Source of the DNA: Heterobilharzia americana
Taxonomy: Eukaryota; Platyhelminthes; Trematoda; Strigeidida; Schistosomatidae
DNA length: 64,000 nucleotides
Assembly: GCA_944470555.2 (NCBI GenBank)
Contig: OX104134.1
Span: forward strand, 15,355,248 to 15,419,247
Direction: 5' to 3'
The position numbers and the translations under genes are program-made. Shown here piece after piece: positions 26,931 to 38,429 of this stretch (position 1 is the first letter of the stretch; each line of letters opens with the position of its first letter). The notes beneath the pieces are model-generated. The model worked only from the letters and a program-made list of their open reading frames with translations. It made no database searches and was not told the DNA's origin.

Positions 26931-27203
26931 CAAAGAAGGATATTTCAGTCATATGCATAAATGTGACTCATCAGCCTCAACACTCAGTTTTCAAAGGATG
27001 TTTGCCAGATACTTCGATCTGGGAAACCGCATAGAATCATAAACCACCATACAATAAGTATGGTTCGTGGCTTAGTACATAAACTTGTACATGGCTGATT
27101 TGCAATATTTTGTTAACAGCATCCCGAAATAAGATGTAATAGTAGTAAATTGAAACAACTTTCGGCATACTCAGTTAAAAAGTGAATAAAATTTAAAACA
27201 GTA

Positions 27204-27204
<1 letters not shown>

Positions 27205-27249
<45 letters not shown>
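27205..27249. repeat. (TA)n microsatellite next to a jun splice donor
   Basis: About 22 TA units. Its right edge is five bases from the exon 2 donor dinucleotide at 27,254 on the minus strand. Confidence 0.95.
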
Positions 27250-27254
27250 CTTAC

Positions 27255-27629
27255 GAACTACATTTGGAGTTTGTACTGTGTTTCCGCAAAGAATTAACAC
27301 CGGAGTGCGTCGTATGAGTTGTATTTGAAGTATTGGGCAGTAATACTAAAGGCCGGTCAGTTAAACGTGGTGAATTAACCTCAGTAGAATCAGAAATGTG
27401 CAAGGGTGATTTAATTTGACCATTCTCTGACTCTATGGTATTTGAATTGTCAGTACCTGTAGTATAATTCTCAATAAAAGGCATAGAAGCAATTCGGTTT
27501 ATCTGAATTTGTTTGGCAAATGTGGGATTCGCTGCTCCTCTAAGATCACCATCTAAAGATGATGAGTTTGATATTGTGGACCATCCTTCCTGTTCGGCCT
27601 TTACCTTGTTTAAAGTTCGAGAGAAGTTA
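27255..27629 (-). CDS. jun: jun exon 2
   Basis: A 375-nt exon coding for about residues 123-247. It starts after the acceptor TTTTCGCTTTAG; its first base completes a GAT (Asp) codon with exon 1, and NFSRTLNKVKAEQEGW follows. It ends AGTTC followed by the donor GTAAGTTATATA. The protein is rich in Ser, Thr and Asn, with Ser-Pro pairs in SPLH and SPRL that could be proline-directed kinase sites. VKAE fits the hydrophobic-Lys-x-Glu sumoylation pattern. No folded domain is recognised. The exon stands alone between a 17-kb and a 12-kb intron, inside a region bounded by inverted LINE C arms. The donor is followed at once by a (TA)n microsatellite. Confidence 0.82.
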
Positions 27630-27649
27630 CTAAAGCGAAAAGAAAAATA

Positions 27650-29334
27650 CATTTGAAATGATGTGCACGTAGTACGATCTATTACAAAAACATCATATAA
27701 CGCAATAATTAGATAGATAGATAGATCCAATAGAGAAGGTAGAAAAAGTGTACCGGTAAAAGTTACATTTTTCAACAAAAACAATTAGCAAGTATAAGGG
27801 TATGAGTGAAATGAATGTATACCCATCACTACAACCAATTTCGAGCCATTATTGAGTCTTCAAACATGGACTTTACTCAGGTGGTCTTGTCTCTCTATGG
27901 GATTGAAATTTATCTAAATAAAGGGATTGCTAGCTGATGTCTAAAACGTCATACGTGTACTTGGCCCAAGTCACAATATTTTGAAAAACCATCTGTGTAC
28001 CGAAGACAATGAAAGCGTTACCAATATGTTTGTGGATCGACCATATTGAAGTAACTGATAATAGATAAAAACAAACTTGCTAGATGAGAAAGGAAAAAAC
28101 GTCTCATGGGCAAACTATATAGCATAGTTTAAGATGTGAGTAAACATACTACTACTATCAAAGAGGTCAACATGGTGTGAGCTATTGAAATAATAGCAAA
28201 ATATATCGTTTAGGATTGAACGTTCATGATGGGATATGGCATTTAAAGGTCACACCAACTTTCACAGTAATCAATTAAGCCAGTTGCTGAAAACTAATTA
28301 AAAAAGAATTAGAGGAGCACGAATACATAAGTCACATCCAATTCTCAAATTATCATTGGTTACTTTACTTAGACTAATCTACATTCTATAACCAAAGAGA
28401 ATACATAGTGATTTGTGAGAGATAAAAGTTGTAACGAAAAACTGAGTGTAGATATGCGATCTTGTCAATAATTACTTCGAAATAGAAATGAAACAGAAAA
28501 GCATGAGATACTTCATTACTTAAGAAGCTACCATTAATGTGGTTTTCGAACAAAGTAACAAAATATGGTTCTGTTTAAAGAAGACCATAGCAGATGCGCA
28601 ACAGCATTAACTCTTTTTTTAACCGCTTGCTTGTGGGTTCAAACTGCGTTTAATCTGCCAAGGTCCAGGTGATTGAATAATTATACCAAGCCACAACTAC
28701 GCATTGCTTATTTCCCGACACAAACCTGTAGTTGCTTGTTAACTTGCAAAATTATTAGCTGAAAGTAGGTTAGCATAAAACAGTACCAAGCTAGAGTCAG
28801 CTGTTTTCCGATGAAAATTGTGAAATTATCACATGTCAGATCAATCAACAAAGTATCATCAACGAATACACAATGGTGATCTAGGGGAATGTAAACTGAA
28901 GTATGACAATGTAATAAAACATATAAAGTAGTTCATAATTTATATGCTTTATCCTTGCTTATTTCCAGTATCATAATAGTAGCAAAAATATCTGCTGATG
29001 CTGAAAATATAAAATTAGCTGTTTTTTTAAAGATGTTTTATTGGTTTAACTATCTGGATTTCAACTAACGAGTTAAACTATTTGAATGCTTTCTTGTCTT
29101 TAACGACCGTCACACAAAACGGATGTAACTCATATAAAGCAAAGGCTGATTCGCATATTTTAGTCTATGTGGTTGAGGCAATTAGCAGAAGACAAACAAA
29201 AAAGTGTTTAGCATCTTTGTAAGACAGCATTTTTGTTTTATTATAACGTGTAGTACATCCTTCGGCGCCTATTTTATAACAAGATTTTCGGTTTGACATA
29301 AAGTAGTGAGGAGACAAGCATCAAACAACAAATG
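27650..29334. other. no recognised feature (jun intron 1, 3' end)
   Basis: AT-rich intronic sequence. No motif-bearing frame or clear repeat seen. Confidence 0.4.
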
Positions 29335-29640
29335 ATACCCACTACACAAGTGGTGCTCCTCGTGCCCAGTGGAGACCGCTTTGGCATTTGAAACGATGTG
29401 TACTCGATTCGAGTCCCAGTGGGAACAGCATCACACACTGGAGTGCAGGTACATCCAGCTGATAGGTCCCAAATAGGAGGAAACCCACGTCATGGATTCC
29501 ACTGCGAGTCACCAAGATGAATACATCATGAATATCCAGCAGTACCGAGACATCCGCATAGGAGCCCATCTGCCAACAGAGTTCAAGCGATTCGACCATG
29601 TATAGCGACAAGGAATTACAAGCACCAGACAACAACTTAC
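29335..29640 (+). repeat. H4: Sm-alpha-like SINE with hammerhead remnant
   Basis: The best preserved copy. A good B box, GATTCGAGTCC, is at 29,406-29,416, and an A-box-like TGCCCAGTGGAG lies upstream. The ribozyme region is 29,450-29,504: TACATCCAGCTGATAGGTCC, CAAATA, GGAGGAAACCCACGTC, ATGGATTCCACTGC. Stem I (ATCCA/TGGAT), stem II (UCC/GGA), stem III (AC/GU) and the GUC cleavage triplet are all still present. The core CUGAUGA reads CTGATAG, which should abolish activity. Confidence 0.82.
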
Positions 29641-29689
29641 CTTTTCCTTTCAGATTTAACCTTTATGTACCAATCATGTGACATTTATT

Positions 29690-30463
29690 TATTTATTAGA
29701 AAACAAACATGGTACAGTGAGGGCACCAAGAAATGCGCCACACAAAAGCTCAATACGAATAGAATGATTGAAAAGGCAGTCCAATAAGATGCACTCAAAA
29801 CAAAACATTTACTACTTCTTGACAGCAGAAGATAAGAAGAAGCTACACTATGATCACCGCTGGTTTCGATTCTGAACAATATCCGATAACACCTCAAGCC
29901 ACTACTGAGTTGCGTGATCTCTCGGACCCCGTCCGACGCAGGAAGTCGTGATGCACCAACAGATACTAATTAGGTACAACCATCCTTCATTCCACAGCAC
30001 CACTTCACACACAGATCATCCCCGCTTCTTCCATCCAGTCCGAGAGCTAGTAAACAGTGAACGGGATGACATGTATAACACATATCCAAACGACCGAAGC
30101 CGGAGTTTCCAGATGACTCCACTTATCGAATGACGATCTCCATCGTGCCGGAACATGCTGTCGTATCTCAGAATTACCTACATAGTGTTGCCACCAGACA
30201 CGAGCAATCCTACGGAGACAGAGATGGTCAAACACAGAGGTTAATTGCATATCCACAGCTTGGAGATGTCAGGTTTCACAGGCGTAGAGTAGAAACTGCT
30301 CTCACCGAAGCGTTGTAAATCCGACCTTTTACAGTCAGACTAAGGTCGCGACGGTGCCAAAGGTGGTCCACACTGGCGTATGCCACTCTGGCCTTTGATA
30401 TGCGGATGGAAATCTCGTCACTCACTCCTCCACCAGAAATCACAAAACTACTCAGATACAAGC
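29690..30463 (-). mobile_element. LINE C copy C4, 3' end; inverted partner of C1
   Basis: Minus-strand copy of the last 760 bp of LINE C. It is almost identical to 19,200-19,960, including the same extra T in the GCAGTTTCTACTC site that breaks the RT C-terminal frame. The last 50 bp differ: this copy ends TCTAATAAATAAATAAATG. A stretch near 30,470-30,635 on the far side is not shared with C1. Confidence 0.8.
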
Positions 30464-30929
30464 AATTCATAGCATTCGGCCACTGCGAAGTGGCTTTGGT
30501 GAAAGCGCATCCTGGTATACTTACTAGTTTTCTCAATTGATGAGCTTTCTGCAAATTTCGCATTGAGAAATTTTCATCCTTAGATGCTGACAGAATGCCA
30601 ACAAAGAAACTCGAGGATATTCTGCAGAAGTTCAAACAAAACAGTAGACCGTTATCAAGCGTTTGACAACAGTCGCTGAAGTCAAAATGAAGCTAAGCGC
30701 ATCAGACAGATCAGATTTATACATTATACATTCTAACAACTCATAGTTACTCAGCGATTTGGAAAAAAATCAATTATAAATTCTTCATTTTATCTGTCAC
30801 ATCAACTAGGAAAATTAAGCTGAATGATGAATTTGATCAAACTTGACCAAGAAACGGAAGTACGTCTCTTAGATTCTCTCCTTAACGTTTACACTGAAAA
30901 GCAACAACCTAAACGAAGAACGTTTTCAA

Positions 30930-31500
30930 TAATTTCTCATCAGGTTCTACAATTATAAAATGTATTTGTATAGTGTAAAATCAAGCCCAGTTAGGGGCAG
31001 ATATATTTTCAAAATGGAGTGATATTTAGGGACCGTAAAGAAGTCGATTTTCCTATAAATTTGTCAATATTAGGGTGACATATACAGAAGAATGTGATAG
31101 TGAACAAACGAATAAAGAAGGCAGAAGTGGCCCTTAGTTTACTGAAGGTCAAGGGAGGAGTAACGCTTGGACATGTTCTTTCTGAATGCAGAGTTCAGGT
31201 TTAACCAATCTTATTGAGACAGCCTCCATTGTGTTGAGCAGGCGTTGGCGTGCAACACATGGTATCGTTATTAGAATACAATGAATGACACTGAAAACTT
31301 TATCAGCATCCATGTGATACAACGTGTCTACTAGGTACGCTAGGATTGAACTTTTCACTAATTTCACTTCGCCCTTTCCGAACCAAGCTGGTAAATGTTC
31401 TCGTATCAGGAGATACACCTGCCTAATCGTACGTTCTATGTAGTTAGTTCCAAAGGAACAGTTACATTGATACATTTAAACTTAGTTGAAAACTTGACAC
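30930..31500 (-). mobile_element. Penelope-like element P1: GIY-YIG endonuclease end
   Basis: A 108-codon frame at 31,149-31,475 reads YQCNCSFGTNYIERTIRQ, then REHLPAWFGKGEV, SSILAYLVDT and a DADKVFSVI segment. This matches the GIY-YIG domain at the C terminus of Penelope-like elements. The GIY-YIG pair of motifs appears here as CNCSFGTNYIERT, with Glu where Gly is usual. The following 3' sequence to about 30,930 is shared with P2 at 46,010-46,310. Confidence 0.72.
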
Positions 31501-31540
31501 CAATAGGCAGCATGACTAGACGGCTGTATGATCCACCAAT

Positions 31541-34500
31541 AACCTCGCCTGTTTAACTAGTTCACTAGTTACTAGCCGGTCCTAAGCCCGGGCAAAAAGT
31601 AGCAAGGTTGGGCATAGGGCTAGCAACCCTAACCCAGAAACACTAAAGAAACTTCAAAGCACAAACAAAATATAAAAAATAAAAACAAACTTATTCATCG
31701 CTGGAATCGGAGAGGCGAAAGGACGCCAGTTGGTGAAAGCCTTCGGGAAGCCAATTAGCCGGTGTGTATTCTCTCGATGAAAGCAAAAGTAAATGTGGGG
31801 ATATGGAATGTCCGCACCATGTTTGGACCTAGCAAGGCTACCCAGATTGCAAAGGAGATGAGAAGGTATTGCACTGAAGTGTTAGGAATTTGCGAAAGCA
31901 GATGGAATGGAAGTGGACTCTCCAAACTCTTAACTCCAGAGTCAATAATCTACTCCGATATTGTCACCCAGACGACAACCATGAACACACTGAGGGAGTG
32001 GCTATCATGATGTCCCCAACAGCATCAAAGTCTCTCATGCAATGAAAACCAATCTCCTCAACGATCAGGATCATGATAGCAAGATGGATTCAACTCAAAA
32101 GGACGGAAAGACAATCGTGCAGTGCTACGCACCTACAAACAATGCAGAGCAATAGAAAAAGGAGGAATTCTACAGACAACTGCAATCAACACTGGACAAG
32201 ACCTCACCGCAGTTGACGGCATTAAAATTCTAATGGGCGACATGAATACCAAACTGGGAGCGGACAACACAGGAAAAGAACTAATCATGGGTCGAGAAGT
32301 GCTGGGTGAGGTGATGAACGAGAATGGAGAATTGTTTGCAGAATTCTGTGCATTCAACGATTTGGTGATTGGAGTCAGGGACTGTGTTCGGCCACAAGGA
32401 TATCCACAAAGCGACATGGATTTCACCAGACACCATGACACACTAAAAATCAGATCGACTTCATCTCAATCTCAAGAAAGAGGAGACGCAGCCTACTTGA
32501 CACAAGGTGAAGAAGAGGAGCAGATGTAGGTTCACACCACCCACACCACCATCTAAAGCAAGGAACCTTCCAAATCAAGTTGAAGGACTTCAAAGAGGCT
32601 GCTGATGATAGACCACAGTCCAAGTTCAACACCCAAAACAGAAACTGAAGGACGTAACTACAAAGAAAATCTTCACGTCAGCCATCAAGACAAAATAGGA
32701 GATATCGAGGAACATTCCTGAAGAAACCTGTGTGGATGAACACTGGAACTCTTTGAAAGCTACGTGTAAACAAACCTGCATAGCCGTATTAGGAAGGAAG
32801 AAGAAAGAAGATAAGCAATGGATCTCGACGGACACATGGAAGCTGATAGAAGAGAGGAGGATGGTGATGCAGAAGATAAACCAGTACAGGGATGAACAAA
32901 GAGAAAAGGAAATGAGTACAACATATAAAACACTGGACAAAGAGGTGAAGAAGAGTGCGCGGAAAGACAAAAGACACTTTCAAAACACATTTGCAAGTGA
33001 AGCAGAACAGGCTGCAGGTAGGAGAGACAGAGACCTGAGAACACTATCAAATAACCAGGTTACTATTTGGGAAGAGATCAACGCAGATGAAACCAATAAA
33101 AGATGATGACGGAAATTTAATTACGAAAGAAGAGAAACTAAGGAAACGATGGGCCAACCACTTCAAAAAACTCTTAAATCGACCACCACCACCACCACCA
33201 CCTGCACTTCGTCCAAAAATACCACCTGCAGCCGCTGAACTACAAATCAACACAAGCCCTCAAACGAAAGTCGAAGCCCCTAGCGTCATTAAGCTACTGA
33301 AATGCGGGAAAGCAGCAGGACCAAATGGAATCCCACCAAAAGCCCTGAGAGCAGACGCAGAGACAACAGCGGACATGCTCACACCACTACTGCAGAAGGT
33401 CTGGAAGGTACCTGGCTAGTGATTGGAAGAAGGGTTACCTTGCCAAACTCCCCAAGAAGGGTGACTAAGTCTTTGCAAGAACTGGCGACGAATCATGATC
33501 CCATCCACCCAAGCAAAATATTAAGCCGCACCATCCTCGACAGACTAAAGGATGCGCTGGATTCAAAACTACGACCGGAACAGGCTGGTTAATTGGCTTC
33601 AGGAAGTACAAATCATGTGCGGATCAAATTGCAACGCCACCCCACGCATCATCATAGAACACAGCATAGAATGGTAGTCAAGTATCTACCTCAACTTCAA
33701 CGACTTTGAAAAGGCCTTTGACAGCGTTGACCGAGAAGTAATTTGACGACTGCTCCAACACGATGGAATACCAAAAACCTTTATCAACCTCATTCAACAA
33801 CTAAATGAAGACGCCACATGCCAGCCAAGTAATTCACAATGGGAAGCTCAGTCATGCCTTTGAAGTGAAGACAGAAGTAAAACAAGGATGTCTACAATCA
33901 CCCACGATCTTCCTGATTGTAATGGACTGGATCATGCAACAAACCATGAGGAGTGAGAAGAGGGGGATACTCTGGACCGGGAGAAGATCCTAGAAGATTT
34001 GGATTTCGCCGCCGATGACTTATGTCTAATGTCTCACAAACTTGAAGATCTACAGGAGAAAACTAACAAGTTGACAGAAGAGGCAGCGAAGACAGGACTT
34101 CAAGTGAACGTAAAGAAGACAGGGGTGATCGTGATACCCAACCAACACAACAAGCTCTAATCACCATCAACGGGAGAAATTTAAAAGAAGTAGCCTCTTT
34201 CACCTATCTAGGCAGCATCGTTTCAACTACAGGCGGCACAGACGTGGTGTCCGTCAAGGATGCCCACTATCCCCATTCTTATTTAATTTTATCATAGATA
34301 TTCTTATGGAGGTTTCCCTCTCGTCACCTAATTACAAAGACGTTGACCGGACCACAGGTGAATTTTCCTTAGATCTAGAATATGCAGATGACATAGTCCT
34401 GTTAGGTGAAGACGCTGACAAGATGCAGAGTCTTCTGAACACTTTGAGTGGGAATTTGAGAATGTTTGGGATGCGATTTTCACCACCCAAATGCAAATTT

Positions 34501-36012
34501 TTGCTCCAGGACTGGTCTTCAGCGGTACCGCGGTTAACAATAGAGAGTGAAGTGGTTGAGTGTGTTGACCACTTCACTTACCTGGGAAGTAGGATCAACT
34601 CCGGTGGGTTAGTTGCCGATGAGATTTCTGCACGGATACAAAAGGCTCGATTGGCTTTTGCCAATTTGCGCCACCTATGGCGCCGCCGTGATATTCGTTT
34701 GTCTATTAAGGGTCGCGTGTACTGCACAGCAGTCCGCTCTGTTCTACTGTATGGCTGTGAAACATGGCCATTGAAAGTGGAAGACATGAGAAGGTTACAG
34801 GTATTTGACCACCGTTGCCTTCGTAGTATAGGACGTATTCCGTGGTGTCACCATGTGAGTAATGCAGAAGTTAGGTGTAGAGTTTTAGGGAGAAGAGGTA
34901 AGTCAGTCGACGAGGTTGTGAACCTTCATCGACTGAGATGGTTGGGACACGTACTACGTATGCCTAGTCACCGATTGCCTCGTCACACAATGTTGGCTGA
35001 GGTGGGTTCAGGCTGGAAAAAGGCCCGAGGTGGCCAGACTAAAACATGGCACCAATGTATGAAGTCTCTGACTGTTGGTTTAAGCCATGTAGGACGATGC
35101 AGACTAGGTGGTTGGGGTCCACGGGACAAGAGGAACCAGTGGTTGGAGACCCTAGGTGATATGGCTCAGAACCGAAGTCAGTGGCGCAGATGTATACACA
35201 CATTATCCTCATCTTAACAACGCTATACCGAATCTCACTATTTTGTCACTCCTCTTTCCTTTCTTCTCATACTTTATATTTCTTTTGACTGCATTCACTT
35301 ATCTTCATCCTTCACCTCACTACCTTTTTACTTGATGTGCTGATATGAGGTGTGGCAACTCGGACCGTTACGCAGTAATGCCTGGTCCTATGTTGATAAT
35401 GATGATGATGATGATGACAGACGAGGACGTCAAAGCCAGGATCGGAAAATCAAGACAGGCTTTCATTAACTTGAAACCAGTGTGGAGATCTTCTGCACTC
35501 CGCATGTGGAACAAGATCCGAATTTTCAACACCAACGTCAGTCAAGTCAGCGCTTCTATGTGGTTCAGAGACATGGTGCGTTATGAAAAGCATTTCCAAC
35601 AAACTGCAGACATTCATCAACAACTGCCTACCCTTATACTGAATATCAGATGGGCAGAAAGAATAAGCAACAAGGAACTTTGGTCTGGCAACGAACCAAC
35701 CAAGAACCTATCGTTGAACAAACATGCAGAAGGAAGTGGAGATGGATTGAGCATGCACTGAGAAGACCATTCGGGGACATCACACACCAGGCACTCGAGT
35801 GTAACCCAGATGGGAAGCGACGAGTTGGGCGTCCGAGGGGTGACATGGAGGAGATCGTGTGAGGAAGAAATGAAAGGTTGTTGGTAGTCGTGGAGCCAGG
35901 TTCAAAAGATTGCGGAGAACAGAGTGCACTGGAGACGTGCTACTGAAGCTCTATGATCCACTAGGAACCCAAGGGACAAGTAATAATAATAACAATAATA
36001 ATAATAATAATA
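31541..36012 (+). mobile_element. LINE A copy A2, near full length, interrupted by LINE B1
   Basis: The 5' end (AACCTCGCCTGTTTAACTAG) matches A3. Coding parts in order: endonuclease start MKAKVNVGIWNVRTMFGPSK (31,779); MGDMNTKLGADNTGKE (about 32,233); linker 32,732-33,106; a proline run and KCGKAAGPNGIP (about 33,300); RT to FTYLGSIVSTTGGTD (34,244). LINE B1 then intervenes (34,245-35,416), after which the A sequence resumes at 35,417 (DEDVKARIGKSRQAF) and ends in an AAT-rich tail at about 35,985-36,012. It shares defective sites with A4 and A5, so it is not functional. Without B1 it is about 3.3 kb. Confidence 0.85.
34245..35416 (+). mobile_element. LINE B copy B1, inserted into LINE A2
   Basis: 5'-truncated: starts TGGTGTCCGTCAAGGATGCCC (the VRQGCPLSPF part of RT). 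A 303-codon frame at 34,306-35,217 is uninterrupted, with the catalytic box LEYADDIVLLGED, RFSPPKCKFLLQDW, YLGSRINSGGLVADEISARI, LLYGCETW and HRLRWLGHVLRMP. The 3' end is CCTATGTTGATAATGATGATGATGATGATG, a GAT-type tail. It is flanked by the 7-bp direct repeat ACAGACG (34,238-34,244 and 35,417-35,423), a target-site duplication. The long open frame and clean tail say it is the youngest insertion here. Confidence 0.88.
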
Positions 36013-38335
36013 ATGGTCCACCAAAAATACACAGCTGAGGTGCCTCTTCGCCGTATCTTAAACATTATCAACTCGCCCCACCACTCTATTGCTAATGCTC
36101 AGTACGATTACTTCAACCTTTCCGTGACCAATTAGCAAAGTGTGGTGTGAAAGACACCTTCCAGTTTATATACAAGGCAAAAACGTTTAAACAAATCCAT
36201 GCGATCCCTAGATGTCACATTTTTGTTTACTAACTTTCCTCTAATGGAAACCGTCGATTATATTTGTGAACACTTATTGAAAAGGAAATTAGACACTGGC
36301 ATCCTATTATGAATTTGAAGGAACTATTGCTAAATTGTACAATGAATGTCCAGTTCATATTCAACAGTAGTCTGTACAAGCAAGTTGACGGAGTGGTTAT
36401 GGGATCTCCATTGGGCCTAATATTTGCCAAAATATTCTTGGCAAAATTAGAAAATCATCCTCTGAAGGATCAAATTGCTAATATGGAGTTGGCAGGCAGG
36501 CTTTAGAACCGGCCGCGGGTGTATCGACCAAATATTCACACTGCCTCAAGTTTTTGGAACACAAACATGCCTGCCGACGCCTGACAATAGCTGTATTTCT
36601 CGGCATGAAGGCGGCATTTCACTCTGTTGATCGAGAAGTCTTATGACAATGTCTCTCACTGAAAGGCGTGCCGAGTAAGTACATCACGTCATTGAAGGCT
36701 CTACTCGAACACTTGTAAGCATGTTACAGCTTATAGTGAAATGTCCCGGGAGCTGCGCTCATCGAGTTGTGTCCGTCAAGGGTGCCCACTCTCTCCATTC
36801 TTACTCCACTTTATCATAGATATTCTCATGGAGGTCTCTCTCTCGCCAACTGACTACACAGACGTTGACCCAATCACAGGAGAATTTTCGTTAGACCTAG
36901 AATACAAAAATGGCATAGTCCTGTTCCGTGAACACGCTAACAAAACGCAGAGCCTTCTGAACACCTTAGTGGCAATATGAGAATCTTTGGGGTGCGTTTC
37001 TCACCACCCAAATGCAAATTAATGCTCCAGGATTGGTCTTCAACGGTACACCACCGCGGCTAACAATAGAGAGTGAAGTGGTTGAATATATTGACCACTT
37101 CACTTACCTGGGAAGTAGAATCAGCCCTGGTAGGTCAGTTGCCGATGAAATTTCTGCACGGATACAAAAGGCTTGGTTGACTTTTGCCAACTTACGCCAC
37201 CTATGGTGCCGCCATGATATCCGTTTTTCTGTTAAGGGTCGCGTGTACTGCACAACAGTCCGCTCTGTTCTACTGTACGGCTGTGAAACATGGTCATTGA
37301 AAGTGGAAGATATAAGAAGGCTTCAAGTGTTTGACCACCGTTGCCTTCGTAGTATAGGACGTATTCCGTGGTGTCACCAGGTGAGTAACGCAGAAGCCAT
37401 GAGTAGAGTTTTAGGGAGAAGAGGTAAGTCAGTTGACGAGGTTATGAACTTTCATCGACTGAGATGGTTGGGACACGTGCTACGTGTGCCTAGTCGCCGA
37501 TTGCCTCGTCATACAATGTAGGTTCAGGCTGTAAAAGGCCCGAGGTGGCCAGATCAAAACATGGCATCAATGTATGAAGTCTCTGAATGTTGGTTTGAGC
37601 CATGTGGGTCGATGCAGACTAGGTGGTTGGGGTCCACGGACAAGAGAAACCGATAGTGGTTGGAGACTGATTCTAGGTGATATGGCTCAGAACCTATGTC
37701 AGTGGCGCAGATGTATACACACATTATCATCTTAACGCTATGCCGAATTTCACCATTTTCTCATTCTTCATTTCTCCTTTTTAGTGCTTTATATTTCTTT
37801 TGACTGGATTTTCTCTTCTTCATCTTCCATTTCACGGTCTTTTTACTTGATGTACTGATATGAGCTGAGTCAACTTAAACCATTATGCAGTAATGCCTGG
37901 TCCTATGCTGACTTGGATAACATGGAGGTGTACTGTTGATACATTGACGATACTTTTTAGTCTTTCACAGGTGCATTCGTATGAATTCCATTCTGAACCA
38001 TTTCAACAGCGCTCACGCATCAGTTCATTTCACATATGAAAATGAAATCAGTGATTCGATGCATTTTCGTGATGTGTGAATGACGAGGAAAAATGGCTCT
38101 ATGCTCAGAAGTGCGTATAGAAAACGGATATATAAGGCATAGTATACCCACTTTCTCAGCTTCGTGTCGACCAAGTACAAATGTAATATAGTCAGGTATC
38201 TGGCATTTAGAGTGAGATCGATTTGTTCCAAGGAGTGTGTGGAAAAAGAACTATTGTGTATCCCTGATATTCTAAGTGGAAACGGATACTGTGACAAGTT
38301 CATCGAAGCCAACGTCAAATATATCGGTCCTAAAT
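36013..38335 (+). mobile_element. Penelope-like element P3, split by LINE B2
   Basis: The left part 36,013-36,491 encodes GPPKIHS followed by RRILNIINSPHHSIANAQ. Then, at 36,309-36,480, comes NVQFIFNSSLYKQVDGVVMG and SPLGLIFAKIFLAKLE, the RT fingers/palm of Penelope-like elements. The right part 37,919-38,335 gives YIDDTF (catalytic box), a MNSILNHFNSAHASVHF segment, then KCNIVRYLAFRVRSICSKEC and LSGNGYCDKFIEANVKY. LINE B2 lies between the parts. Stops occur in both. The GIY-YIG end is absent: LINE C5 follows. Confidence 0.8.
36492..37918 (+). mobile_element. LINE B copy B2, inserted into Penelope-like P3
   Basis: Starts at the QAGF.NRP part of RT and includes VRQGCPLSPFLLHFIIDI, an altered catalytic box (LEYKNGIVLF, where the first B copy has LEYADDIVLL), and a 169-codon frame at 37,012-37,521 matching B1 (YLGSRISPGRSVADEISARI; LLYGCETW). 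It ends GCCTGGTCCTATGCTGACTTGGAT. AATATGGAG at 36,480-36,488 and AACATGGAG at 37,919-37,927 flank it and fit a mutated target-site duplication. It is older than B1. Confidence 0.8.
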
Positions 38336-38429
38336 GAGAACTAATGACAGTGGAGAAGCCTGTCTTTCTGCAGCTACAATTCGAGGAGATGCTGCAAGTG
38401 ACATCCTATCACGAGGCCTAGCTAGAGTA

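Larger units (their letters stand above)
15252..27254 (-). other. jun: jun intron 2 (about 12.0 kb)
   Basis: Begins GTAAGTTA at 27,254 and ends TCTTTAAATAG at 15,252. From its 5' end it holds a (TA)n tract, a dispersed repeat D1, the A5/A4 inverted LINE pair with a LINE C fragment between them, hammerhead repeat H3, a minus-strand LINE (C2) and a plus-strand LINE (C1). Outside these I see no coding signal. Confidence 0.78.

Noticed and set aside
29685..29897. Open frame repeated at 19,763-19,963 and 29,685-29,897 that looked like a conserved small membrane protein
   Set aside because: Both are the 3' untranslated end of LINE C copies; conservation comes from the duplication.
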